From positions 82,271,525-82,331,524 of the forward strand of contig CM043958.1 of the NCBI GenBank assembly GCA_014529385.2: DNA of 60,000 bases. Direction: 5' to 3'. Source of the stretch: Adiantum capillus-veneris. Lineage: Eukaryota; Streptophyta; Polypodiopsida; Polypodiales; Pteridaceae. The position numbers were made by a program, and so were the translations under genes. Below are positions 23,401 to 34,364 of the stretch, piece by piece. A model generated the notes under the pieces. That model searched no databases. It saw only the letters and a program-made list of their open reading frames with translations, and was not told where the DNA came from. Positions within the stretch are counted from its first letter, which is position 1. Every line of letters starts with the position of its first letter.

Positions 23401-24775
23401 TTCGTTATATTAGGATGAGTCTTGTCGGAAGCTATATGCATTGCTTGAAGCATATTTAAGGGTACGGGCATTTCATCCCCCTCAGGTGTTACCCACGTCG
23501 TCCCCCTATTCCACCAAGTGTCTATGGTTGCTGCTAGGTGGACCCAATCCACATTGTCCGACTCAGTCATCCCAGGTAGTACATCCATATAAGGAGAATC
23601 TTCCCCAACATCAGTGTCCGCTTTACACGTGTAACAATACTGCAATGGGGCCGAGTGAACTGTGGTATCAGATCTATGATCAATTATAAACCTGTTTCCT
23701 AGAGGATGTGCTCGACCCGTCACAAGATCCACTCGAATGAGAGAATCTTGGAACTGCAGGTAGACATGGTTTTTAGACCAGTCATGCACCATTTTTGCTT
23801 CCCTCATGAAAGGACGTCCTAAGATCATCTCCGATGCCATAGTGTGTTTGGAGAAATCCATAACAATGAAGGTAATTCTTATTTTATGTCCAAAGACCTT
23901 GATCTTGAGATCTTCTAGCATCTAAATAGGTTTAACAATAGTTGGCCATCTTCACTACTATGGTTGTGGTCGCAAGGTGAGGTCTTCCCATAGTTTCCTA
24001 GCAATTTTTAGTCACAATGCTAACCCCAGCGCCACCATCAAGGATTCCCTTCACAATTAATCCCTTAGTAGTGATTGGTATGGTCGCATTGGATTCATCA
24101 CCCTCAAAGTATTGTCCCAACTTGTTAACAGGTATTTCTATAACAAGGTTCTCATCTACGTTGGCTTGTGGATCTAAGTGTTCCTCCTCTATTGGCATCT
24201 CCCCAGCTCCATCCATCTGTGCAAATTGTGGTAGCCCAAACTTTAGTTCTCCATTGAGGAAGGCTCGAAGGGTTGAGACTAGCTTAGGGTCTTTATATAG
24301 TTTGGACATGATGGTGGTTCTGAATTCTGAAGACATGAAATCCATCAATTTGGAAATGTTTAACGACACCTTTTGGCCTTGAGTCCCTTGACGTGGGGAA
24401 GATGGGATCTCCATTTCTTCGATAGGATCAAGTAGTCCCTCTGTAAACATTCTTTCCATCAAGAAGTGAGTACGCCCACTTTCCCATGACTTTAAGTCAC
24501 TTTCTTCTTGGATGACACTAGGTATGGCTAATGGTCTATGGACTTGGTGAGGTTGTTGTTGCGTAGGGAACACGGTGTCTGCAATCTGGATCTTCCTAGG
24601 TGCTGGTTCTAGATCCCTTTGGGTATCTTCTACCAAACTCCTTGATTGCTTGACTCGCTCAGTCTCCTCTATAGGGTTTGGATAAGTTCCTATCTTCTTC
24701 TTGGATCCTGGCCATTGTGGCTCATGAAGATCTTCCTTGTTGGTTTCTATCTTAGTGGTCGTTTTGGTCTCCATG
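23400..24775 (-). pseudogene. Gypsy-A gag end and retropepsin (PR1)
   Basis: The minus-strand frame reads KIGTYPNPIEETERV, LMDFMSSEFRTTIMSKLY, IEIPVNKLGQYFEGDE and then the protease GILDGGAGVSIVTKNC, colinear with Gypsy-B 31737-34364. The catalytic triplet is DGG as in Gypsy-B. Just after it, the expected Trp codon is TAG (near 24000) and a frameshift follows, after which the domain continues as MILGRPFMREAKMVHDWSKN. The upstream boundary is the Gypsy-B insertion; the missing beginning is at 38627 onward. Confidence 0.85.
24771..24775. repeat. Target-site duplication of Gypsy-B, left
   Basis: CCATG directly before the LTR, identical to 38622-38626. Confidence 0.95.
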
Positions 24776-25010
24776 TGTGCGCTCCTTGCCGCACTGTCGA
24801 AGCAAGGGCCTTGCCTAACACTGTGTGCGAGCCACAGACGGCTCCAAGCACACAACTAGCTTAACTAGTAAGCTCAAAAGAGGGCAATGGTGTGTCACTC
24901 ACTGCTCTATGCTCCTACCGTGGAGGATTCCTCGCCGCGAAGAAGAAGGAGACGCCGCTACGTCGTGCTCAACCGCTTCACCGCCGTCGTGCCACCGCAA
25001 TGCTCGATCG

Positions 25011-25070
<60 letters not shown>

Positions 25071-25400
25071 TACACACACACACGGAGGTGAAGAAGAAGA
25101 AGATGGAGATGGAGCAAGAGCACTCTTCTATTGCACAAATGAGAGAATGAGTGAATTTTAGGTTTAGTTGGCTTTTATATGAGCTCACCCCATTCACACT
25201 TGGGCGCCCATGCTTAGCCAACTAATCCCTTGAATGTCCCAGTTAGAGTGCGTCTCTCATCGGCGATCACTCTTACCCTTTTCCTATTGGAGCGACAAGC
25301 CCGGTACCTGACTCTACCAAATAAATAATACAATGTCCACCGTAGGTTACAAAGTCCGTCTCGTAGGTGATAGGGTGTCCATGAGCCGTGAGGGTTAACA
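24776..25400 (-). repeat. Gypsy-B 3' LTR
   Basis: 625 bp, TGTGCGCTCC...GGGTTAACA in plus orientation. It matches 38021-38621 closely. It contains a (CT)n tract of about 56 bp (25012-25067) followed by CA repeats; the other LTR has only about 22 bp of CT. A TATA box lies at 25173-25179 (minus strand). Confidence 0.95.
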
Positions 25401-25416
25401 TGCCCCCCTTCCTGAT
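25401..25416 (-). promoter_or_regulatory. Gypsy-B polypurine tract
   Basis: On the minus strand, ATCAGGAAGGGGGGCA stands immediately before TGTTAACCC, the first bases of the 3' LTR. The same place in Gypsy-A is lost. Confidence 0.85.
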
Positions 25417-26771
25417 GTAGATTCCATCCTCGGAAGCTATTGAGTTGAAGATCGTTGGTCGAGGTGGAAGAGCATTTGAGATGAATGTCCTTAGCCTTCA
25501 TTAGTCACTGCAAAATCAAACAACATTGCACAGTAATTGCATTTTCATAAGCGATTAAAAAGCATATGCAATTTTAGGCAGACAATTGATTGGTAACAGA
25601 ATTTTAAACAATTTGTCAGCAATAAGCATTAAATTGCAATGTAATCAAATGCATAAACAGATGTAAAGGTAAAAAATTAAACAAGTCTGGGGTCGCTAAT
25701 TTAACGGTCGAAAGGCACTAGAGATCGACTATTAATACCATGGGTAAGCTTCTTAATTTTCTCTGGTTAATTAAGTTGTTTAATCGCGAGAGCCAAGTAT
25801 TTCATGTTCGAGGGCTGACTAGAGGCTATACATAGAGGACCTTGTAGTTAAGCTACGATAAAAGAAATTTCTCATGAAATCATCGCCTGACTGATTACCT
25901 TTTCTTTGACCCCCCAAAGTGTTTTCACAGTGCTTCAATTTGATGTGTGTGCTTATTTTGTATGCCTTGGGTTTTTTGCTTTTCAAGGAAAAGCGCCCAC
26001 ACTGGGAACCTCTAGGGCTCTAGTACCATAGGCAATACATGTGAGTGAAGTACCAAATCAAACTGAGATTTCTCTTCCAGCTTAAGATTTTACATTGTGG
26101 CACTTTGATTTTTTGTTTGTTTTTTTTTAGCATTTTAATTTTGTAACTTTGGGGGGTCATATAACATTGATACACCTCCCCAGGCTCATCACACTAGTAA
26201 ACTCCCTTTATAATACTTAAGCTAAAGGTCAATAGGGTCAAGCCCACTAGAAAGCCCTAGTACATTTCACACAATGCTGCCTAAATCGGATTAAGAACAT
26301 AAGTAACCATTGATTATTAGGAAGGCATTCCCCATGGTATTAAGAGAAGATCTCTAACACCTAACTTAGTCAAACTAGCTTAGTCGGACAGGTTGATTTT
26401 TAAACCTAGACAAGTGATTATGAAAAAAAATTACATTGAATTAAATGTTTGTTACTAAGAAAATGTGTTGGATATTATCCTACCAATCACAATCAAAGCA
26501 GACAATCATAGATGCAAAAAAGATAAGGGGCAATGCTAATGGACAAGAAACACCTGTTTGTGTCGATGGTCGCGCTTGATTTGAAGAGTGAGTCGAGATA
26601 AAGATTTCATGAAGGTCCAAATCCTATCAATAGCAACACGCTCCTGTACACACTAGGAAACAAAAGGAATACCTCCAGGAGGCACATTAGTGGGAAAAGG
26701 TACCAACACTTATTGAACACAACAAAAAACATAAGGAACCCTAACCTAATTATTTGCACTCCCCTAGAGAG
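25417..26771 (-). other. Gypsy-B 3' non-coding region
   Basis: No ORF. Homologous to Gypsy-A 21095-22440. It carries an inverted repeat: GACCCCCCAAAGT near 25910 and its complement ACTTTGGGGGGTC near 26147, about 235 bp apart. Both arms and the spacing are conserved in Gypsy-A (near 21590 and 21829). Confidence 0.8.
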
Positions 26772-27194
26772 TCAAGGGAATAGGATATTGTAGAGGTTGG
26801 GGGGAAACCCTAAAGCTAAACCCGTATCCTCGTCGTCGAGATAAACAAAGTCATCATCCATGAGACCATATGTGCCATCCATGTAGTCCTGTAAATTTTC
26901 TTCTTCATCATAGGTGCCCATGTTTACTAAGAAGGTCACTAGACGCCTATAGTCATCTTGGTCAAAAGGGTAGGCTTGTGCAATGGGAGAAACGCTCTCT
27001 ACTAAGTATGGATCAAACGTGGTCAAGAGACGTATTAGCCATTCTAACTTCTCAAAATTCCTCTCACATGCTAGTGTACCTATCAAATCCCATTCACATG
27101 CAAGCACTAGAAAGACCATGTGAAATATTTGTGAAAAGTAACGAGGGTACCTCTCACCCAAGGCAGGAGTGGATGACTCTAGCGTACTAGCCAT
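26772..27194 (-). CDS. ORF-X of Gypsy-B, 140 aa, unknown function
   Basis: A complete minus-strand ORF between the polyprotein and the 3' LTR, the place where Athila-type elements and retroviruses keep env-like genes. I chose ATG 27194. Just upstream the sense strand has CTAAC (27223-27219) and then TTTGCGTGTACAG with AG ending at 27197, a good branch point and 3' splice site two bases before the ATG. The protein has a short hydrophobic stretch near residues 20-35 (FSQIFHMVFLVLACEW), no signal peptide, and a very acidic C-terminal third (YDEEENLQDYMDG, LMDDDFVYLDDED). I recognise no family. No counterpart exists at the matching place in Gypsy-A. It may be captured host sequence or an accessory gene expressed by splicing. 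Confidence 0.5.
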   Translation of the reverse strand: MASTLESSTPALGERYPRYFSQIFHMVFLVLACEWDLIGTLACERNFEKLEWLIRLLTTFDPYLVESVSPIAQAYPFDQDDYRRLVTFLVNMGTYDEEENLQDYMDGTYGLMDDDFVYLDDEDTGLALGFPPNLYNILFP

Positions 27195-27485
27195 ATCTGT
27201 ACACGCAAATAGATGATGGTTAGAGTGCAAATATTACAAGGGTCGTGTTCTTGTGCATAATTTGTTTTTATGATTTTGTGTTATGGATCTTGCTCTTTTA
27301 CTTTTTTATCTTGTTTTGTGAGTATAAGGCTTTATATATACATTCCCTAAGATTGGAGATTAAGAGGTCAAGGAGAAAGGCTGAGAGGGAAGCAAGTGAA
27401 TAATGGATGTCAACAAACACTCCCCCCTCCCTTGGGTAGATCATACCGTTTGAAATGATGTCGTCACCCTTTGAAACCAATTGTT

Positions 27486-28292
27486 TCAGTTGGTAATAGG
27501 TGAGGATTTTTTCCAGTAGTTTTCTATTACCCTAGGTGCCTCGTCAAGTTGCAAGGGTGGTAAGGTACTCTCCCAGGATCGAACTTGAAGTGGTTCATCA
27601 GGTGATTCTTGAACACTGGGAGGTGTGGATTCTTTTGTAGCTTCATGGAGGTCCACTACTATAGATGGAGGCTGTGTAGAAGCTTTTACCTCTATGGATG
27701 TATTACATGAGGAGCTAGAAGCTTCATGGAACTCCCCCCTTCCTGAGCTAGGTGGAATAAATTGGTTTTGCCTTGGAGCCCAAATTAGCTCTGGACTAGG
27801 TGTGTAGCATTCTGTGATCTTTCCCTTCCCACGGTCTGCCATTGGCTTTAGCGTTACACTGTTTGACTCATATGGGTTTGTTGTCGATAGGGAAGGACAC
27901 CTTTTACGTTTAGGTACCCAGATTTGCTCATTTCCATCATAGTAGCCTTGGGCTTCTAATAGTCGTTTTGGAATCCATCGTGATTTGGTCTTGACTCTCC
28001 TAGGGTGCGCTCTTGGTTTTCCAGGGAAATTTTTTCTTGGAATGGATGGGAGGGTTGAGGTAGTTGGAAGTAAGGCCTTGGGGACCCATTGATATTTACT
28101 CTTAGGTCGTGCAGGTTGAGTACTTGCAATATTACTGCTTGCTGCAACTACAAGTGTTGAAGTGCTAGGTTCATGGGTAGCCGGCAAAGACGAGTTAACC
28201 ACCTTGGCTTGTGAATGTTGGCTATCCTTCAACTTTGCTAGAGTTTGCAACGTAGGTGACTTTGCTTGAATGATAGGGGTAAGAGTCGGTGG
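27486..28292 (-). pseudogene. Gypsy-B WxPK-repeat C-terminal tail
   Basis: The open frame 28250-27486 is in the same frame as the preceding integrase/PR2 ORF and separated from it only by TGA at 28293-28295, so I read it as the C-terminus of the polyprotein. It is Pro/Ser-rich with spaced motifs YQWVPKALL, SRWIPKRLLEAQGYY, QIWVPKRKR and LIWAPRQNQF, and ends near SWESTLPPLQLDEAP. Gypsy-A has the same block and Gypsy-C has a similar repeat series. Pro-rich repeats with aromatic residues often bind other proteins or nucleic acid, but no function is known to me. Confidence 0.7.
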
Positions 28293-30500
28293 TCACGTCA
28301 TGACACTACCAGTATCGCAATCAATAGTGCATTTGGTTGCCAACATCCACGTGCGTCCTAGGTTTACGTTACCTTCCATAGCTCCCGCGGGCATGACTAG
28401 AAACCTCTGCACTATGCTTCCATTGTCATAGACAATAGGGATCTGAAGGACTCCAAGAATAGCAGTTTTCTTTTTATTAATGCCCTTGACTTGCATCGTA
28501 CTCGGGGATAGGGTCGGTTTCCCTAATTGACACCAAACTCCATAGGATAACAAATTGTGTTTAGCTCCCGTATCTAATAAGGCATTGTATAATACTTTCC
28601 CATAGGGGCTATTTAGCTCAATTGGGTATCGTAGGGGTGGCTCAGATTCTAATGAGTCGTCATCTGTGTCCTCGAAAAATGCTTGCGTGATTCCCAGATT
28701 AGCCTCTCGTTGGTGTCTAAGACGTTGTTGTCGTTCCCGAGCCTCAACTCTTGCTTGGATTTTTCTAAGCTCTGCTTGTTCCTTGGCAGCCTTCTTTTGA
28801 TGGATGGATTGCAACTCTTCCTGGCTTAGAGGATCATAATATCTTTTGAATTTACTCCCATTAAGGAATCCAATGGTTTCAACTCCATCTAGAGTCTCCA
28901 CACGAATGGTCCCTTGCGGGGTAATTTCACACACTCGATATGGTCCCTTACCAGTGTATTTCAATTTCTTCTTTTCATTACGTACCCCGTACATAAGAAC
29001 TTTATCACCAACCTTGATGTCTTTATTCTTTAAATGGCTATCAAACCACTTCTTTCTCCTATCCTTCTTCACTAGAGCATTTCGCACAGCTAATTGCCTC
29101 TCTTCATCTAGCCTTTCTAGGATATATAATCGCTCAACTAAGGGGTTATCATCCCAACCTTCTTGAGAAGCTACTCGAAGACTAGGAATGACAAACTCCC
29201 ATGGCATAACTGCTTCTTGGCCATACACCATATTAAACGGTGTGCAATTAATAGTAACTTTATATGCAGTACGATAAGCCCATAAAGCTGATGTAAGCTT
29301 TAGGTCCCAATCAGTGCGATGAGCCTCAACTGTCTTTGTCAAAATGGAGATGAGAGTTTTGTTGGTACTCTCATCTTGGCCATTTGCTTGGGGATAATGG
29401 GGTGTAGAATTGTGGTGAGATATCATGAAGTTTGATGTGAGTTCTTTTATTACTTCATTTATAAAATGAGTTCCATTGTCACTCACAAGTTCAAAGGGGC
29501 ATCCAAAACGTGTGATAATGTTCTCAAAGAGGAACTTAGCTATTGTTTTTGCATCCGTCTTTCGTGTTGCTTTTGCTTCAGCCCATTTGGTTACATAGTC
29601 AGTAGCCACAATGATATATCGTGATTGCGTGTTACGTGCAGCCGGACTAATCGGTCCCTTGATGGGATGTAGAGGCATCCTATCCCTTCTTTGTGTCTTG
29701 TTGAAGTGTTGGCATTCATCACATCCCTTTGCAAAAAGTGATGCATCCTTAAACAGAGTGGGCCACCAATAGCTTGACTGTAAGATCTTTCGGGCAGTCA
29801 AGTTTCCTGAAAAGTGACCACCAGCTACGCCCATGTGTGCCTCTTGTAGAATATATAAATACTGATCCTCGCGGGCACAGCTTCTAAGAACATCATCTTT
29901 TCCTCTCTTATAGAGAGTTCCAACCAGTAAGCAATAGGGTTCGCATTCCTTGATTAATTTTCGAGCTATATCTTTTCGCAGCTCTTTGGGTGGAAAACCA
30001 TTAACTAAGAAGTTAACAATCTTTTCACTCCATTCAGGCATTGTCTCAACAATGAACAAAGGAGTATCAGGCAATTCATCATCAACCCCCGTAGGAGCTT
30101 CACCATTAGGGATACGAGATAAATGATCCGCCATGACATGTTTCCTCCCAGGCCTCACAACAACGGTGAAGTCAAACTCAAGAAGAATTAACAACCATCG
30201 TGTAATTCGACCTGTGGAACACGGCTTGTTTACCAAATATAGCAATGCTTGATGATCAACATAAAACACAAACTTAGTAGCAAGAAGGTAATAGCGAAAT
30301 TTCTTTACTGCGTAAATCATAGCTAGACCTTCGCGCTCTGTAGTAGTGTAGTTCATCTCGGCATCATTTAATTGGCGACTTGCAAAGCTAATAGGGTAGT
30401 CCAATTTATGTTCTCTTGGTTGAGTTAGAACACACCCAATAGCAAAATTTGATGCATCAATATGCACATGAAAAGGTACATTCCAATCAAGTGTTCGCAA
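28293..30500 (-). pseudogene. Gypsy-B RNase H, integrase and second retropepsin-like domain
   Basis: 735 codons in frame with the RT segment upstream (TAG at 30525-30527 between). It contains RNase H (VHIDASNFAIGC, TTEREGLAM, VDHQALL, ADHLSRI), one integrase H2C2 (EAHMGVAGGHF...CDECQ), core acidic residues in VATDYVTKW, VSDNGTHF and GQDESTNK, and a C-terminal GKGPYRV-type region. After a Glu/Arg/Gln-rich coiled linker (KKAAKEQAELRKIQARVEAR) comes a retropepsin-like domain: ALLDTGAKHNLLS with Asp at about residue 643 (28572-28574), then VKGINKKK and VNLGRTWM, like the ILGRPF motif of the canonical protease. The usual protease lies far upstream, so this is a second one. It ends in TGA at 28293, probably from CGA. 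Confidence 0.9.
28500..28640 (-). other. Core of second retropepsin-like domain (PR2), Gypsy-B
   Basis: Active-site triplet DTG at 28566-28574 within ALLDTGAKHNLL. The retropepsin pattern is a hydrophobic pair, D-T/S-G-A, then a short helix-strand. The matching domain in Gypsy-C is at 56860-57180. The fold assignment rests on motif and spacing only. Confidence 0.65.
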
Positions 30501-30524
30501 GATTGGAGCACTTGTTAGGGTCTT

Positions 30525-31736
30525 CTATAATAACTCATAAGATTGATGACATTCTTCCGTCCAGTGAAACTCGATAAGAAGCTTGTACAATGGACGCGCT
30601 ATCTCGGCAAAGTTTAAAATAAACCTTCGATAATAACCAACATGGCCCATAAACCTTTGAACTCCTTTATAGTTCCTAGGTGGTGGCAAATTGGCAATGG
30701 CTTTAATCTTACTCTCATTTGTGGATATCCCGTTCTCGGACACTATATGCCCTAGAATGACTCCATGCTTAACCCAAAATTGGCATTTAAAAGGGTTCAA
30801 TGAGATGCGATAAAATCTGCACCTTTCAAATATTTTTCGTAGATATAACAAATGCTTCTCCCAAGAAGAATAAACACAAAGGTCTTCTAGAAAATCTTCA
30901 CAAAACTCCCTTAGAAATTCTTTAAACGCAGTGTTTATTAATCGTTGGAATGTAGCCGGGGCATTTGTTAAGCCAAAAGCCATAACACGAAATGCAAACA
31001 CTCCAAACTCTGTGATAAAAGCAGTTTTAGCTTGGTCCTCTAATGCAATTGTGATTTGATTGTAACCAGAGTACCCATCTAAAAAGCTATAAGCTTCCTT
31101 GCCCGCAACTCTTTCAAGCACATGTTCTGAGTATGGCAAGGGATAATGATCTCTCCTACTAGCTGCATTAACTTTCTTGAGGTCCACGCACACTCTTAGT
31201 TTTCCATTCTTTTTTGGCACAATGACTATTGGAGAAACCCATTCTGAGTGCTCAATAGGGTATATGAATCCACATTGGATAAGTTTTTCAATCTCCTCTT
31301 GTACAATTTTGGCGTACTTAGGATTCATTGGATAGGGTCGTTGCTGGACGGGTTTAGCAATGTTGATCATGGGAATTGTATGTTGCACCACAGAAGGTGG
31401 AACGCCCTTCATATCATGATATGTCCAAGCAAATATATCCTTGTATTCCTTGAGGAGATCCTTAAGTACAGCCTCTTCAGTTTCGGTAAGATCTTGAGCA
31501 ATAAAGACTAGTTTAGACTCCTCACCTGGTTCTGCTAATTCTATCTCTTTAACTACCGCTGGACCATCATAGACTCCACTGCTTCCATTGGTAGGTATTC
31601 GTTGGGCTTTGGCATACACAACCTTTCGCTCCCCCGTGGTATAAGATTTAAAATTTTCAGGAGCCGTATGTAAGTCAGCAGGCTCTTGTCTTGACGGAGA
31701 CCTTTCTTTTAGTTCTGCCTCCTTTTGTTGTTGTGC
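30525..31736 (-). pseudogene. Gypsy-B reverse transcriptase
   Basis: Open from TGA 31737-31739 to TAG 30525-30527, in frame with both neighbours. RT motifs: EFGVFAFRVMAFGLTNAPAT, VSPIVIVPKKNGKLRVCVDL, YSFLDGYSGYNQI, and LGHIVSENGIST in the thumb. The catalytic box, YMDDLCV in Gypsy-C, reads FLEDLCV here (about 30880-30891), so the first of the two adjacent Asp is Glu. This would be expected to cripple polymerase activity. The upstream linker (QQQKEAELKERSPSRQ) is continuous with the protease frame. Confidence 0.92.
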
Positions 31737-34364
31737 TCACTCTTGGTTTTGATGTCTTCTTATAGTTCGACTCAATTTCGGCTCTGTAACCTCCAATTGA
31801 GCGAGGTCAATGGGTCGTGGGCTGCACCACATGATACTCTGGAGATGTTCACCCCAATTGTCTACTAGCTTTCGATGAGCATCACATGCCCCTAGATAGC
31901 TAAGCCATTTTGCAGTAGATCTTTCCTTGTTTATCCTAGCTCTCACATTTGCTCGATATTGTCGTCTCTTATATGACCTTTGTTTCTTGTTAAGGTTTTG
32001 ATTTTGGTAAATGTTTGAACTCGACTCGCCTGATAGGTCTTCGCTTGTAGCTTCTTCACTCTCATATAAATTACCATAGATGGTCGTACTAGGCCTTGAG
32101 TGTTCAGTTTCTATACTTGGTTCACTCGATGTCTCCTCAAGTTCTGAATCCATTTCTCCCTGATATTCCGTTTTTGATGTGTATTGGCCTGAAGCCTTTG
32201 AGGAATCATCGGTTTCACTCTCAGGTAGGTGTGCCTCTTTCTTATCATCGGATGTTACATGCGCTACACCTAACATGTTTACTGGTGCAATGTGTGGTAT
32301 CTCTTCCCCATCTGGTGTTACCAAGGTTGTTCCTCTAGCTCCCCATGTATCTATAGTTGCCGCTAGGTGCACCCAATCAACATTGTCTGACTCAGCCATT
32401 CCGGGCAGGATATCCATATAAGGAGAGTTCTCCCCAATATCCGTGTCTTCGTTACACATGTAACAATACTGTAATGGAGCTGAGTGAATTGTTGTGTCTG
32501 ATCGATTATCAATGATGAATTTATTTCCGAGAGGATGCGTTCGACCACTTAAAAGATCAACTCGAATGACAGAGTCTTGGAACTGTAAGTAGACGTGGTT
32601 TTTGGACCAGTCATGCACCATTTTTGCTTCCCTCATGAATGGACGCCCTAAGATCATCTCAAATGACATAGGATTCTTGGAAAAATCCATAACAATGAAG
32701 GTCTTCCTTACCTTGTGTCCCAAGACCTTGATCCTGAGATCCTTTAGCATTCCAATAGGCATAACAATAGATCCATTAGCCATTTTTACCACTACGCTTG
32801 TGGCCTCAAGGTGAGGTCGCCCCATAGACTCCCAACAACTCTTTGTCACCATGCTGACTCCCGCACCACCGTCAAGGACCCCCTTTACAGTTAATCCTTT
32901 AGTAGTGATTGGTAGAGTAGCATTAGCTTCATCACCTTCAAAGTATTGCCCCAACTTGTTAACGGGTATTTCAATTACAGATTCATGTCCCGCTAGGTCA
33001 GATGGTGGTGCTAAATGTTCCTCATCATTCATCACCGAGTCAGGTTTGTTCATATGTGCAAACTGTGGTAATCCGGCCTGTAATTCTCCATTGAGAAGCG
33101 CTCGCAGTGCTAGGAATAATTCTAGATCTTCGTATAACTTAGATATGATAGTCGTACGTGTTTCTGAGGACATGAAATCCATCAGCTTGACAACATTTAA
33201 TGGCATCTTGTGGGACGTAGGACCCTGACAAGAGAATGGTGAAGATGGAATCTCCACTTCCTCAAGGGGGTCGGGCATTCCCTCATTGAACATTCTCTCT
33301 AGTAGGAAAGGTGTGTGTCCACTTTCATATGTCCTACCCTCACTCTCTTCCCAAATGATACTGGGTATAGCTAACGGCCTGTAGTTCTTGTGAGGTTGAA
33401 CTTGTGTGGGAAACACTGTGTCCGACATCTGGATGTGTTTGGGTTCAGGTTCTAATTTTCGTTGAGTTTCTTCCACCAAACCCCTCAGTTGTTGGACTCG
33501 TTCAATTTCCACTGTTGGGTTTGGATAGGTTCCAATCTTTCTCTTGCAATCCTCATTTTTTGTCTCTCGTGGCTTATCTTCGGGGTTCACAACTGGGTGG
33601 TTTAACTTTGAATACTCTTTTGGTGCTCGTCGTAATTCCCTCTCGTGATCCTCCTCATTGGCTTTTTCCTTTGTAGTAACAGTTTTAGTCTCCGTGGTCT
33701 CTATCGAATCTAAGTCATCCTCAGGGTCATTCATATACACGGGATCCTCTCCTGTCCCTATGTTAGTCTTTGAACTAGGTTTTGAGCTAGAAGCATTAAG
33801 GGATTTCTTTCTTCGTGTTTTCTTCTTTCTCGCTCGGCCAATGGATGCAGCATCTCTCTCTTCGAGGATGTAATTTTGCTTTTGGAGCATCGACCGTGTG
33901 AGTGCATTCACTGGTGCTATGTTTATAGTTGGTGGTGTCCCATCAACAATCTCTATTATGTTCAATGGTGTGATTTTCGGTGCATTTGGATTGTTAGGAC
34001 ACTGTGCGATCAAATGATCTATGCCACAACGATTACAAGTGAGTATTGGCATTGCCAATGCACTCCCTTGACTTGTTTGCATTAGTGCAACATTCTTTTG
34101 CATTCTAATGGGGCACTCAGCTACTCGATGTGGTCCACCACATTCGTAGCACTGAAGAGGTGGTCTCCTGGCAAAACTATTAATGTTTTTGCCTCTTGCT
34201 GCTAGTGGAGTAGCTTGATATACCGGTTTGATTTGTCCCCAATGGTCTTCCATATAGTACATGGGACACTCTTCAAGCATGTCGACTCCATAGGTGATAC
34301 TAGAGTCTATGTCCTCTTCGCAATCTACATAAGTACTAGATGACTCGCAACCTATTTGGTTCAT
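31737..34364 (-). pseudogene. Gypsy-B gag C-terminal part and retropepsin PR1
   Basis: 875 codons. Two zinc knuckle-like motifs near the start (CYECGGPHRVAEC, CNRCGIDHLIAQC) are followed by a basic stretch (ARKKKTRRKK), a long charged linker, and the canonical protease with VLDGGAGVSMV (Asp at about residue 498, 32871-32873) and MILGRPFMREAKM. The active site is DGG instead of DSG/DTG. It overlaps the upstream gag frame by ATGA at 34361-34364. In Gypsy-A the two parts are one frame, and comparison shows one base missing here in the Pro-coding run just upstream, so this is a frameshift rather than a design. The end is TGA at 31737. Confidence 0.9.

Larger units (their letters stand above)
21091..24775 (-). 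mobile_element. Gypsy-A, 3' part (minus strand): internally deleted and broken
   Basis: This is the downstream half of a Ty3/gypsy element related to Gypsy-B. 21091-22440 parallels Gypsy-B 25417-26700 (3' non-coding), 22640-23400 parallels its WxPK tail, and 23400-24775 parallels the end of gag plus protease. RT, RNase H, integrase and the second protease are absent. It lacks a 3' LTR: homology stops where Gypsy-B has its polypurine tract. The last five bases (24771-24775, CCATG) are the target duplication of Gypsy-B. The rest of Gypsy-A resumes at 38627. Confidence 0.88.

Noticed and set aside
23998-24855. A 285-codon ORF starting in the Gypsy-B LTR
   Set aside because: Its first codons are LTR sequence joined by the insertion; only the part up to 24775 is Gypsy-A gag/protease.
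34361-34364. Programmed frameshift or ATGA stop-start between gag and the next frame of Gypsy-B
   Set aside because: Gypsy-A keeps one frame here, and the difference is a single missing base, so a mutation is simpler.
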